Below are positions 36,676-44,724 of a stretch of 64,000 nucleotides of DNA, piece after piece. The translations under genes were made by a program, and so were the position numbers. Numbering within the stretch: position 1 is the first letter of the stretch; every line of letters begins with the position of its first letter. Under the pieces are notes generated by a model. That model was not told the DNA's origin and made no database searches. It was given only the letters and a program-made list of their open reading frames with translations. The stretch lies in NCBI RefSeq assembly GCF_008642355.1, contig NZ_CP029193.1, forward strand, positions 2,070,001 to 2,134,000, written 5' to 3'. The DNA is from Streptomyces venezuelae. Lineage in GTDB: Bacteria > Actinomycetota > Actinomycetes > Streptomycetales > Streptomycetaceae.

Positions 36676-38025
36676 TTAGCCGCGCGAAAGCCTCTTCAGA
36701 AGCACCGCCGAAGCCACCGGCCGCGCCCCCGCCTTCGCGATCCCGTCGGCCACCTCGCGGTCGGTCGAGACGACCACCACGGGCCGCCCCGGCGGCTCCG
36801 CACGCACCAGCTGACGGATCAACTCGTCAGCGGTGACGCCCGGCTTGGAGAACAGCACCCGCACCCCGCGCGGCGGCGCGAGCAGCACGGGAGCGGCCAG
36901 CTCCGCGCCGTCGAAGACGCAGGTGACCTCGGCGCCCGACTGCAGCGCGAGCTGCGAGAGCGAACCGAGCAACCGCAGCCGCTGCTTCTCCAACGGCATG
37001 GTGGGATAGCCGGTCTTGGTGACGTTGTAGCCGTCCACCACCAGGTGGGCCTGGGGCAGCGCGAGGAGCTGGTCGAGGATCGCGGGGTCGTTCTCGGAGA
37101 GCGCGCGGGCGGCGATGTCCTTGGGCGACATCCGCCCCGGCTCGACGGCGTCGACGGTCTCCGCGGGCCGCACGGAGACGGGCGGCAGGGCGAGCTCGCG
37201 CCGCAGCCCCTGCGCCGCGTCCAGGACCGTGTCGAGCAGCAGGCGCACCCGCATGTCCTCGACGCTGCGCCCCTCACGCGCGGCCCTGCGGCTGGCCTCC
37301 AGGGCGGCCTCGGTCTCGCCGAGCCGCGCCTTGAGCCGCCGCGTCTCGCTCTCGGCGGCGGACACCTGTGCCTGCCCCTCGGCGCGCACGGCCTCGATCT
37401 CCGCCGCGGCCTTGCGCAGCGCGGCCTCGCCGCGCTTGACGTCGCTGAGCGCGCCGCGCAGCTTGCGGTGCATCGATTCGGCTTCCCTGCGCGCCGATTC
37501 GAGCTCCGCGCGCAGCCGCTCGGTCTCCGCCCTGGTCTGGCCACGGGCCGCCGCCAGCTCGTCGCGGAGCCGTTCCAGCTCCGCCCTGGTCTCGTCGTCG
37601 ACGCGCTCGGCGTCGGCCCGCTGGGCCTCCTCGCCCGCTGCGGTGACCAGCTTCACCCAGCCGGTGGGCCGCAGTACGTAGGCCGCGGCTGCCACGTCGA
37701 GGGGGTCGGCGGCGGGGGGCGGCGCGCCGGCGTCCAGCGCGCCCGCGAGCTCGGGCTGGACCTCCCTGAGGCGCTCGCCGATGCGCTGCCGGAAGAGGGT
37801 GTCGTTCTCCACCGCGGCCGCCATGGCGTTGGCCGCGAATTTCGCGCGCCGGGTCGGCGTGAACCGTGCGTACTGCCGCAGCTGCGCGGGCAATTCGGCC
37901 AGGGTGAGGCCGCCGAAGCCGTCCGAGACGATCTGGACGACCCGTCGCCGCACCCCGTCGGGCAGCGGACGGTCGAGCACCTCAGCGGCGCCGTCGTCCG
38001 GCTCCCCGCCTGAGCTCTCCACCAT
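36676..38025 (-). CDS. NYN-domain (YacP-like) RNA-binding/nuclease protein
   Basis: A 449-residue protein. Residues ~130-260 form a long Glu/Arg/Ala-rich coiled coil (ELERLRDELAAARGQ...), preceded by a helical N-terminal domain. The C-terminal 140 residues are a NYN/PIN-like domain: AHLVVDGYNVTKTGYP and CVFDGAEL carry the conserved acidic residues, and VVVVSTDREVADG completes the fold. NYN proteins bind or cleave structured RNA. Conserved across actinobacteria; the exact RNA target is unknown. Confidence 0.88.
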   Translation of the reverse strand: MVESSGGEPDDGAAEVLDRPLPDGVRRRVVQIVSDGFGGLTLAELPAQLRQYARFTPTRRAKFAANAMAAAVENDTLFRQRIGERLREVQPELAGALDAGAPPPAADPLDVAAAAYVLRPTGWVKLVTAAGEEAQRADAERVDDETRAELERLRDELAAARGQTRAETERLRAELESARREAESMHRKLRGALSDVKRGEAALRKAAAEIEAVRAEGQAQVSAAESETRRLKARLGETEAALEASRRAAREGRSVEDMRVRLLLDTVLDAAQGLRRELALPPVSVRPAETVDAVEPGRMSPKDIAARALSENDPAILDQLLALPQAHLVVDGYNVTKTGYPTMPLEKQRLRLLGSLSQLALQSGAEVTCVFDGAELAAPVLLAPPRGVRVLFSKPGVTADELIRQLVRAEPPGRPVVVVSTDREVADGIAKAGARPVASAVLLKRLSRG

Positions 38026-38059
38026 CCGTCACCCCACTAGCTGTGCGGGCCCCGCTCCC

Positions 38060-38299
38060 TCAGGAGTCGGTGCCCGGCCTGTCCACGAGTTCCACCTGGT
38101 CCACCGCGTTGCACCAGCGGCAGCGCACCGACTCGATGGTCTCACTGACCACCTCGCGTTCCTCGACGTTCGACTCTCCGGCCAGGTCGAGATGGACATA
38201 CTCGACGACCTTCGAGCTGCGGGTCACGTCGAAACGCGTGAGATTGCCGCACAGCGTGCAGCGCCACCGGGTGGTGTCCGTCGGCAGGGGGACCGTCAT
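38060..38299 (-). CDS. Small CxxC-CxxC zinc-ribbon-like protein
   Basis: A 79-residue protein with two knuckles, RCTLCGNLTRFDV near residue 13 and VRCRWCNAVDQVEL near residue 62, which together can bind one zinc. The ATG at 38299 starts the sequence MTVPLPTDTTRWRC. It lies downstream of no obvious partner and is divergent from the rhomboid gene. Function unknown. Confidence 0.8.
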   Translation of the reverse strand: MTVPLPTDTTRWRCTLCGNLTRFDVTRSSKVVEYVHLDLAGESNVEEREVVSETIESVRCRWCNAVDQVELVDRPGTDS

Positions 38300-38432
38300 C
38301 GTGGCTGCTTTCCCTCGGTGTCCTTGGTGCGTATTGCCCGTAACCCTAAGGCCTGTAAGGGGCACCACGCGGCGGCCTCCGCAGCGGCATGGCGGTCTGT
38401 GCGGGAAGTGCCCGTTACGTCATGATCTGTTC

Positions 38433-39170
38433 ATGATCGCCACATGGGGTACGAAGGCGGGCCGGCTGCTCAAGGGAGAGTCCGCCACGGTGACGTACGG
38501 ACTGATCGCCGTCTGCTGCGTGATCTTCGTGATCTCGCCGGTGTCCGGGTTCAATCCCTCGTACGGCAGGGGCAACGAACTGCTCGCCGCGCAGCAGGCC
38601 TACTTCGAGCGGTGGGGCGTCGTCCCCGTCGAGCTCTTCAAGGGCGTCCCGGGCGCCGCCCTCGGACCGTTCACCGCTCTGTTCGTGCACGGGAGCTGGC
38701 TGCACCTGCTCGGCAACATGCTGTTCCTGTACGTGTTCGGGGCCATGGTCGAGGAACGCATGGGGCACCTCCTGTACGCGTTCTTCTACGTCTGCTGCGG
38801 CTACCTCGCCCTGCTCGCCTACGCCGCCGCGCACGCGGGTTCCGACCAGACGCTCGTGGGGGCGTCCGGGGCGATCTCCGCCGTCCTCGGCGCCTTCCTC
38901 TATCTCTTCCCTAAGGCGCGCGTCACCAGCCTCTTCCCGTTCCTCTTCTTCCTGCCGCTGCGCTTTCCCGCATGGGTGGTGCTGCCGTTCTGGGTGGCGC
39001 TGCAGTGGCTGGCGGCGGGGCAGGGCGGCAAGGGCACGGGGGTGGCCTATCTGGCGCACCTCGTGGGCTTCTCGCTCGGGTTCCTCTTCGCGTGGGGGTG
39101 GAGTCTGCGGAGGACTAGAGTGCATGTGAAAGGCAGCGCACCGGCCACCGAGGGAGACAGCCAGCCGTGA
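38433..39170 (+). CDS. Rhomboid-family intramembrane serine protease
   Basis: A 245-residue membrane protein with about seven hydrophobic segments. HGSWLHLLGNMLFLYVFG is the rhomboid L2 motif (HxxxHxxxN), VGASGAISAVLGAF contains the GxSG catalytic Ser, and AHLVGFSLGFLFAW supplies the catalytic His. The substrate is unknown. The direct repeat CATGATCTGTTCATGATC spans the start; the second ATG is taken because it is in frame. It overlaps the following gene by 4 bp. Confidence 0.9.
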   Translation: MIATWGTKAGRLLKGESATVTYGLIAVCCVIFVISPVSGFNPSYGRGNELLAAQQAYFERWGVVPVELFKGVPGAALGPFTALFVHGSWLHLLGNMLFLYVFGAMVEERMGHLLYAFFYVCCGYLALLAYAAAHAGSDQTLVGASGAISAVLGAFLYLFPKARVTSLFPFLFFLPLRFPAWVVLPFWVALQWLAAGQGGKGTGVAYLAHLVGFSLGFLFAWGWSLRRTRVHVKGSAPATEGDSQP

Positions 39171-39448
39171 TCACCGCGATCGTGCTCATCAAGACCAGCG
39201 TGGACCGGATTCCGGAGATCGCCGAGTCGATCGCCGCGCTCGACTCGGTCAGCGAGGTCTTCTCCGTGACCGGTACGTACGATCTGATCGCGATGGTGCG
39301 CGTGCCGCGCCACGACGATCTGGCGGACGTCATCCCCGGCCGGATCAGCAAGATCCCCGGCGTCGAGGGCACGGACACGCACGTCGCCTTCCGCACGTAC
39401 TCCCAGCACGACCTGGAAGCGGCCTTCGCGATCGGCCTCGACTCCTGA
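39167..39448 (+). CDS. Stand-alone AsnC/Lrp ligand-binding (RAM) domain protein
   Basis: A 93-residue protein with only the alpha/beta RAM domain of Lrp/AsnC regulators (VFSVTGTYDLIAMVRVP, VEGTDTHVAFRTYS), and no helix-turn-helix. Such 'SARD' proteins bind amino acids and form oligomers, sometimes modulating full-length Lrp regulators. GTG start overlaps the rhomboid stop by 4 bp, so the two are coupled. Confidence 0.92.
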   Translation: MITAIVLIKTSVDRIPEIAESIAALDSVSEVFSVTGTYDLIAMVRVPRHDDLADVIPGRISKIPGVEGTDTHVAFRTYSQHDLEAAFAIGLDS

Positions 39449-39538
39449 TCACCCCGGGCCGCGGCGCGCTCCCCGCATGAGGATTTCTTCATCCGCGCCT
39501 CATCCTGGCGGTGCGGTGCGTCGCGCACCCTCGCTGGC

Positions 39539-39883
39539 ATGGTCTTCTCCCACCGCATGGCCGCCCTGGCCGCGGTCGTCGCGATCCCGCTCGGCATCGC
39601 CACGACCAGCTACCTCCTGTCGGACAGCCCCGAGCAGCCCAAGGCCCCGCCCAAGGTGGAGCTGGAGAGCGACTCGCCGTCCTCGGAGCCGGCCCCTCCA
39701 CGGCCCGCCCCGAGCGACGAGAAAGTGTCCCCGCCGCCGGTGAGTGAGAACCCCTCGAACGATGACAGCGGAAACAGCGGAAACACCGGGAACACCGGAA
39801 ACAGCGACGAAGACGACAGCGACGACGGCAGCAGCGGCGGCGGGGGCGACCAGGACGACGACGGGCCCGGCGACGACGGATGA
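39539..39883 (+). CDS. Small secreted or anchored acidic protein
   Basis: A 114-residue protein. A hydrophobic N-terminus (RMAALAAVVAIPLGIATTSYLL) is a signal peptide or anchor, followed by a Pro/Ser/Glu segment and a strongly acidic tail of Asp, Ser, Asn and Gly repeats (GNTGNTGNSDEDDSDDGSS). Third-position bias is strongest in this frame over 39744-39880, which supports it as the real frame there. The TGA at 39881 overlaps an ATG in the usual ATGA coupling pattern. Confidence 0.65.
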   Translation: MVFSHRMAALAAVVAIPLGIATTSYLLSDSPEQPKAPPKVELESDSPSSEPAPPRPAPSDEKVSPPPVSENPSNDDSGNSGNTGNTGNSDEDDSDDGSSGGGGDQDDDGPGDDG

Positions 39884-41336
39884 CACGGGGTCCGAACCCC
39901 GGCGCCGCTGGATAACGGCTCGTGTCCGCATCCTGCTGTGGCTGCTCGTCGTCATGACGGTCGCGCTCACGGCGGTCGCGGCGACCACCCGCTCGGTGCT
40001 CCTCCGCGACGTCGACCACCGCATCGACGCGCTCCTCGCCCAGGAGACCGCGGAGTTCACCAACCTCGCGCGCGAGGGTGTGGACCCGCACACCGGCGAG
40101 CGGTTCACCGCCCCCGACCCGCTCCTGCGGCTCTTCCTGTCCCGGCAGTACGCCGACCCCGACGAGGAACTCCTCGGCCTGGTCGGCCGCCCCGGCGAGG
40201 TGCCCGCCAAGAAGGAGCAGTCGCGCGAGGCGCGCATCGACCACCCCCTCGCCGAGGACCCCGCCGCGCTGCGCGCCGTCTTCGCCTCGCCGGACGCGAC
40301 CGGCACGGTCCACCGCGACCTGGGCGAGATCCGCTGGGCGAAGGTGGAGATCGGGGCGGGCGCGGGGCAGCCGTCCGCCGCGTTCGTCGTCGCCTTCCAC
40401 CCCGCGGGCGAACAGGCCAAGGCCGGCGACGTGTTCACCATGCTGCTGGCCATCTCCGGCGTCGCGCTCCTGATGACGACGGGCATCGGCTGGGCGGTCG
40501 CGGGCCGCATCCTCAGACCGGTGCGCCTGGTGCGCACGACCGCCGCGCAGCTCACCGAGCAGGACCTGACCCGCCGCATCCCGGTCCAGGGCAGAGACGA
40601 CATCGCGGCGCTCGCCGAGACGTTCAACGGCATGCTGGACCGCCTGGAACGGGCGTTCGCCGCGCAGCGCGAGTTCGTCGACGACGCGGGACACGAACTG
40701 CGCACGCCCATCACCATCGTCCGCGGCCATCTGGAGCTGATGGGCGACGGCCCCGGCGAACGCGAGGAGACCGTCCGCATCGTGACGGAGGAGCTCGACC
40801 GGATGAGCCGCATCGTCGAGGACCTGCTGCTCCTCGCCAAGGCCGAGCGGCCCGACTTCGTCGCCCCGGAGCCCGTGCAGCTCGCCGAACTCACCGCGGA
40901 CGTCTTCGTGAAGGCCCGGGCACTCGGCGACCGCGCCTGGCGACTCGTCGAGGTGGCCGACGCCGAGACCCCTCTCGACCCGCAGCGCATCACCCAGGCG
41001 ATGGTGCAGCTGGCCCAGAACGCCGTGCAGCACACCGCCCCCGGGCAGCGGATCGGCATCGGCTCGCGGCTGCGCGCAGGACGCGTCGAGCTGTACGTCG
41101 CCGACAGCGGGCCCGGCGTGCAGCCGCAGGACGCCGGGGTCATCTTCGAGCGGTTCCGCCGCGGCACCGCGCGGCGCGGCTCCCGCGCCACCGGGGCGGG
41201 CCTCGGCCTCGCCATCGTCAAGGCCATCGCGGAGAGCCACGGGGGCGGCGTCGAGCTGCGGCCCACGGACGGCGGCGGCGCCACGTTCGTACTCGTACTC
41301 CCCCAGGGGCAGCCGGAAGGGGCGGAGCGGCAGTGA
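39744..41336 (+). CDS. Two-component sensor histidine kinase, start uncertain (possible frameshift)
   Basis: A 530-residue frame. The sensor proper begins near RRRWITARVRILLWLLVVM, with TM1 at ~60-80, an extracytoplasmic domain, TM2 near 230-250, HAMP, the phosphoacceptor box FVDDAGHELRTPITIV and HATPase motifs LVQLAQNAVQHT and VADSGPGVQP. The first 50 residues (Thr/Ala/Pro repeats) read against the preceding gene and look like a shadow frame. An ATG at 39880, overlapping that gene's stop as ATGA, would give MTRGSEPRRRW if the G-run at 39887-39890 had one more base. See the finding on this frameshift. Confidence 0.8.
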   Translation: MRTPRTMTAETAETPGTPETATKTTATTAAAAAGATRTTTGPATTDDTGSEPRRRWITARVRILLWLLVVMTVALTAVAATTRSVLLRDVDHRIDALLAQETAEFTNLAREGVDPHTGERFTAPDPLLRLFLSRQYADPDEELLGLVGRPGEVPAKKEQSREARIDHPLAEDPAALRAVFASPDATGTVHRDLGEIRWAKVEIGAGAGQPSAAFVVAFHPAGEQAKAGDVFTMLLAISGVALLMTTGIGWAVAGRILRPVRLVRTTAAQLTEQDLTRRIPVQGRDDIAALAETFNGMLDRLERAFAAQREFVDDAGHELRTPITIVRGHLELMGDGPGEREETVRIVTEELDRMSRIVEDLLLLAKAERPDFVAPEPVQLAELTADVFVKARALGDRAWRLVEVADAETPLDPQRITQAMVQLAQNAVQHTAPGQRIGIGSRLRAGRVELYVADSGPGVQPQDAGVIFERFRRGTARRGSRATGAGLGLAIVKAIAESHGGGVELRPTDGGGATFVLVLPQGQPEGAERQ

Positions 41337-41995
41337 ACCGGATACTGATCGTCGAGGACGAGGACCGCATCGCGTCCTTCATCGAGAAGGGCCTGCGCGC
41401 CAACGGCTTCACGACCACCGTGGTAGCCGACGGAGAGAGCGCCTACGACTACGCCCTGACCGGCGGCTTCGACCTGATCGTCCTGGACATCGGCCTGCCG
41501 GGCAAGGACGGCTTCACGGTCCTGCGACAGCTGCGCGAGGCCCGGGTGACCACGCCCGTCATCGTGCTGACCGCGCGGGACTCGGTGCGGGACACGGTGG
41601 CGGGCCTGGAGGGTGGCGCGGACGACTGGATGACCAAGCCGTTCCGCTTCGAGGAACTCCTGGCCCGGGTGCGGCTGCGGCTGCGCACGGCCGCCGGGGC
41701 GCCCGAGGTGACGGTGTTGCGCAGCGGTGAGGTGACACTGGACCTGCGGACCCGCAGGGCACGTTCGGCGGGGCGCACGGTGGATCTGACGGCGCGTGAG
41801 TTCGTACTCCTGGAGCTGTTCCTGCGCCATCCGGGGCAGGTGCTCTCGCGGGAGCAGATCCTGTCGCACGTGTGGGGGTACGACTTCGACCCCGGGTCCA
41901 ACATCGTGGACGTGTACGTGCGCGCGCTGCGCAAGAAGCTGGGGTCGGAGCGGGTCGAGACGGTGCGCGGGATGGGGTACCGGCTGCCGGAGTGA
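41333..41995 (+). CDS. OmpR/PhoB-family response regulator
   Basis: A 220-residue regulator coupled to the sensor by a 4-bp GTGA overlap. Receiver: ILIVEDEDRIASFIEKGLRANG, phosphoacceptor Asp in LIVLDIGLPGKDGF, Lys in WMTKPFRFEELLARVR. Winged-helix C-terminus: LTAREFVLLELFLRHPGQVLSREQIL and NIVDVYVRALRKKLG. Full-length and intact. Confidence 0.95.
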   Translation: MNRILIVEDEDRIASFIEKGLRANGFTTTVVADGESAYDYALTGGFDLIVLDIGLPGKDGFTVLRQLREARVTTPVIVLTARDSVRDTVAGLEGGADDWMTKPFRFEELLARVRLRLRTAAGAPEVTVLRSGEVTLDLRTRRARSAGRTVDLTAREFVLLELFLRHPGQVLSREQILSHVWGYDFDPGSNIVDVYVRALRKKLGSERVETVRGMGYRLPE

Positions 41996-42085
41996 CCATC
42001 GGCACGCGAAGACCACCGGTCCGGGTGAACTTTCCTTCATCTGGGCCTCATTGAGGGCTCACGGCCCGGCACCACGCTGAACAGC

Positions 42086-43498
42086 GTGACCTTGAACCTG
42101 CGGCAGGCCGTGACCCTCTGCGCGGCGCTCAGCCTGTGCGCGCTGCTCGCGGTCCCCGGGAACTTCCCGGGTCTGAGCGGCGACGCCCGTCTCACCCTCG
42201 CCGTCTTCGCGCTGGCGACCTGCGCCTGGATCGGCACCCCGGTCGACGACACGTACATCGCGCTCGGCGCGGGCCTCGCCCTCACCGCGACCGGCGTGAT
42301 CAGCAGCGACACCCTGTTCGGCACCCTCGGCGACGAGACGGTGTGGCTGCTGATCTGCGCCTTCGTGCTCGCGGCCGCCGTGGCGCGCAGCGGGCTCGCG
42401 GGGCGGGCGGCGGCGTTCCTGGTCAGCGGCGCGGGCACCGTACGGCAGTTGACGCATCTGACGACGGCGGCGCTGGTCGTGACCGCCTTCGCGGTGCCCG
42501 CGACGTCGGGGCGCGCCGCGCTCGCGCTGCCCGTGTTCCTCGCGCTGGCCAAGGTCCTCGCCGACCGAAGGCGACTGGTCGTGATGCTCGCGCTGCTCTT
42601 TCCGACCGTGATCCTCCTGTCCGCGGTCGCGACACTGATCGGTGCGGGCGCGCATCTGATCACGGTGTCGGTCCTGTGGGAGGCGACCGGCGAGCGGATC
42701 GGCTTCACGCAGTGGCTGCTGCTCGGCCTGCCGCTCGCCATGGCCTCCTCGCATCTGGCGGCCGAGGCCGTCCTGTTGACGACGACGCGGCGCGCCGACC
42801 GCAAGGAACCGGTCCGCATCACCCTCGACCAGCTCCAGGAACACAGCGAACAGCCCGTCACCGGCCCCTGGGAGCCCGCCGAGACGCGCTGCGCCCTGCT
42901 CCTCGCCACCGTCGTCGCCCTGTGGTGCAGCGAGCCGCTCCACCAGGTGCCGCCCGCCGTCGTCGCGCTGATCGGAGCGGTCGTGGCCGCCTCCCCCGCG
43001 CTCGGCACCGTCGGCCTGAAGGACGCGCTCCGGACGGTCCCCTGGGCGCTGCTCCTGTTCATGGCGGCGACGATGGCGATGGGCGTCGCGCTCGCCGACT
43101 CGGGGGCGGCGAGGTGGCTGGTGTCCGGACTGCCCCTGGACCTCCCCGCGTGGCTGTTCCTCGCCGTGGTCGTCGCCGTCAGCACGGCAGCGCACCTCGT
43201 CCTGCAGTCACGCTCGGCCCGTTCGTCGGTCCTGGTGCCGCTGGTCGTGGCGGCGGCCGTCGGCGCGGGCGTCAACCCGGTCGCCGCGGCCCTCGCCTCC
43301 ACGGCCGCCGCCGGGTTCTGCCACACCCTGCCCGCCTCCGCGAAGCCCGTCACCCTCTTCGCCGGCATCCCGGACACACCCACCTACACCCCGCGGGACC
43401 TCCTGCGGCTCTCCGCCGTCCTCGCGCCGCTGACCGCCGCGCTCGTCCTGCTCTTCGCCGTGACGCTCTGGCCGCTGCTCGGCGTCCCCGTCCGCTGA
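42086..43498 (+). CDS. SLC13/DASS-like permease
   Basis: A 470-residue membrane transporter with about 11-12 hydrophobic helices. VWLLICAFVLAAAVARSGLAGR and LLIFMAATMAMGVALADSGAARW resemble the paired halves of divalent anion:sodium symporters. No soluble domain. It starts with GTG and ends 26 bp before a glycerate kinase gene on the same strand, so it may import glycerate or another small carboxylate. That substrate is inferred from gene order only. Confidence 0.82.
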   Translation: MTLNLRQAVTLCAALSLCALLAVPGNFPGLSGDARLTLAVFALATCAWIGTPVDDTYIALGAGLALTATGVISSDTLFGTLGDETVWLLICAFVLAAAVARSGLAGRAAAFLVSGAGTVRQLTHLTTAALVVTAFAVPATSGRAALALPVFLALAKVLADRRRLVVMLALLFPTVILLSAVATLIGAGAHLITVSVLWEATGERIGFTQWLLLGLPLAMASSHLAAEAVLLTTTRRADRKEPVRITLDQLQEHSEQPVTGPWEPAETRCALLLATVVALWCSEPLHQVPPAVVALIGAVVAASPALGTVGLKDALRTVPWALLLFMAATMAMGVALADSGAARWLVSGLPLDLPAWLFLAVVVAVSTAAHLVLQSRSARSSVLVPLVVAAAVGAGVNPVAAALASTAAAGFCHTLPASAKPVTLFAGIPDTPTYTPRDLLRLSAVLAPLTAALVLLFAVTLWPLLGVPVR

Positions 43499-43524
43499 AC
43501 CCCCGCGTCCACCTGGAGACCACC

Positions 43525-44724
43525 GTGCTGACCCGTTTCGCCATCGCCCCCAGCGGCTTCAAGGAGTCGCTGTCCGCGAGCTCCGCGGCCGAGGCCATCG
43601 CCGCGGGGGTACGCCGTGCCGTCCCGCACGCCGACACCGATCTGATCCCGCTGGTGGACGGCGGCGAGGGCACGGCCCGCGCGCTGGCGGCGGCGAGCGG
43701 CGGCCGTCTCGTCGCGCTGCCCGCGACCGGCCCCGTCGGCCAGCCGATCGGCACCCACTTCGCGCTGCTGCCCGACGGCACGGCGGTCGTCGAGATGGCG
43801 GCCGTGGCCGGTCTGTCGCTGGTCCCCCGCGATCTGCGCGACCCGGGCGCCACCACGACGTACGGCGTCGGCGAGCTGATCCGCGCGGCGCTCGACGCGG
43901 GTGCCCGCCGCATCCTCGTCGGCTGCGGCGATTCCGGTACGTCCGACGGCGGCGCGGGCGCCCTGCAAGCACTCGGCGCCAGACTCCTGGACCTGGACGG
44001 CTGGGAACTGCCGCGCGGCGGCCGGGAGTTGACGCGCCTGAACCGCATCGACCCGAGCGGCATCGACCCGCGTCTCGCGGACACCGAGATCCGCGTGGCC
44101 TGCAACCCCTACAACGTCCTGTGCGGCGAGCGCGGCGTCGCCCGCGTCTTCGGCCCCCAGAAGGGCGCGACGCCCGCCCAGGTCGAGCAGCTCGCCGCCG
44201 CCCTGGAGCACTGGGCGCACCTCCTCACGCGGGACCTCCACGTGCGCGCCGACCTCTTCGAGGGGCCAGGCACAGGCGCGTCGGGCGGTCTCGGCGCCGG
44301 GCTCGCCGCCCTCGGCGCCGCCCTGCTCCCCCGCTTCGACGTCCTGCTCGACCGGCTCGACCTCGACGCGCGGCTCGCCCGTGCCGACCTCGTCATCACC
44401 GCGGAGGGCGCCCTCGACCACCAGACGCCGCGCGGCAAGGTCCCCGCCGAGGTCGCCCGCCGCGCCAAGCTCTCCGGCAGGCCCGTCCTGGTCCTCGCGG
44501 GCACGATCGGGGCCGGGGCGCACGCCGTGCGCTCCGTCGGCGTCGACGCCTACAGTTCGATCCTGCCCGCCCCGATGTCGATGACCGAGGCGCTCGGCAG
44601 GGGCGGCGAGTTCCTCACCGACGCGACGGAGCGGGCCCTGCGGATGATCCAGCTGGGCTCACGCCTGCCCCTTCAGGCGGCGGCGCCGGTGTCGGGCACG
44701 CACCGGCCGTCCTCGGTGCGGTAG
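43525..44724 (+). CDS. Glycerate 2-kinase (GlxK/GarK type)
   Basis: A 399-residue glycerate kinase. FAIAPSGFKESLSASSAAEAIAAG is the N-terminal phosphate/substrate motif, LVDGGEGTARAL and GGSGDSGTSDGGAGAL-like GCGDSGTSDGGAGALQALG the conserved Gly-rich loops, and NPYNVLCGERGVARVFGPQKGA and ITAEGALDHQTPRGKVPAEVA the C-terminal motifs. Product 2-phosphoglycerate enters glycolysis. GTG start after TGGAGACCACC, probably co-transcribed with the upstream permease. Its 3' end overlaps the convergent aminotransferase gene by 52 bp. Confidence 0.93.
   Translation: MLTRFAIAPSGFKESLSASSAAEAIAAGVRRAVPHADTDLIPLVDGGEGTARALAAASGGRLVALPATGPVGQPIGTHFALLPDGTAVVEMAAVAGLSLVPRDLRDPGATTTYGVGELIRAALDAGARRILVGCGDSGTSDGGAGALQALGARLLDLDGWELPRGGRELTRLNRIDPSGIDPRLADTEIRVACNPYNVLCGERGVARVFGPQKGATPAQVEQLAAALEHWAHLLTRDLHVRADLFEGPGTGASGGLGAGLAALGAALLPRFDVLLDRLDLDARLARADLVITAEGALDHQTPRGKVPAEVARRAKLSGRPVLVLAGTIGAGAHAVRSVGVDAYSSILPAPMSMTEALGRGGEFLTDATERALRMIQLGSRLPLQAAAPVSGTHRPSSVR

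Noticed and set aside
38421..38439. The CATGATCTGTTCATGATC direct repeat before the rhomboid gene as an operator
   Set aside because: It spans the start codon, is short, and has no matching copy elsewhere in the window.
39744..39880. Taking the Thr/Ala/Pro-rich leader as a genuine N-terminal domain of the sensor kinase
   Set aside because: Third-position bias fits the upstream acidic-protein frame better, and an ATGA start at 39880 explains the kinase if a G is missing. The frame is kept only as the coordinate of the open frame.
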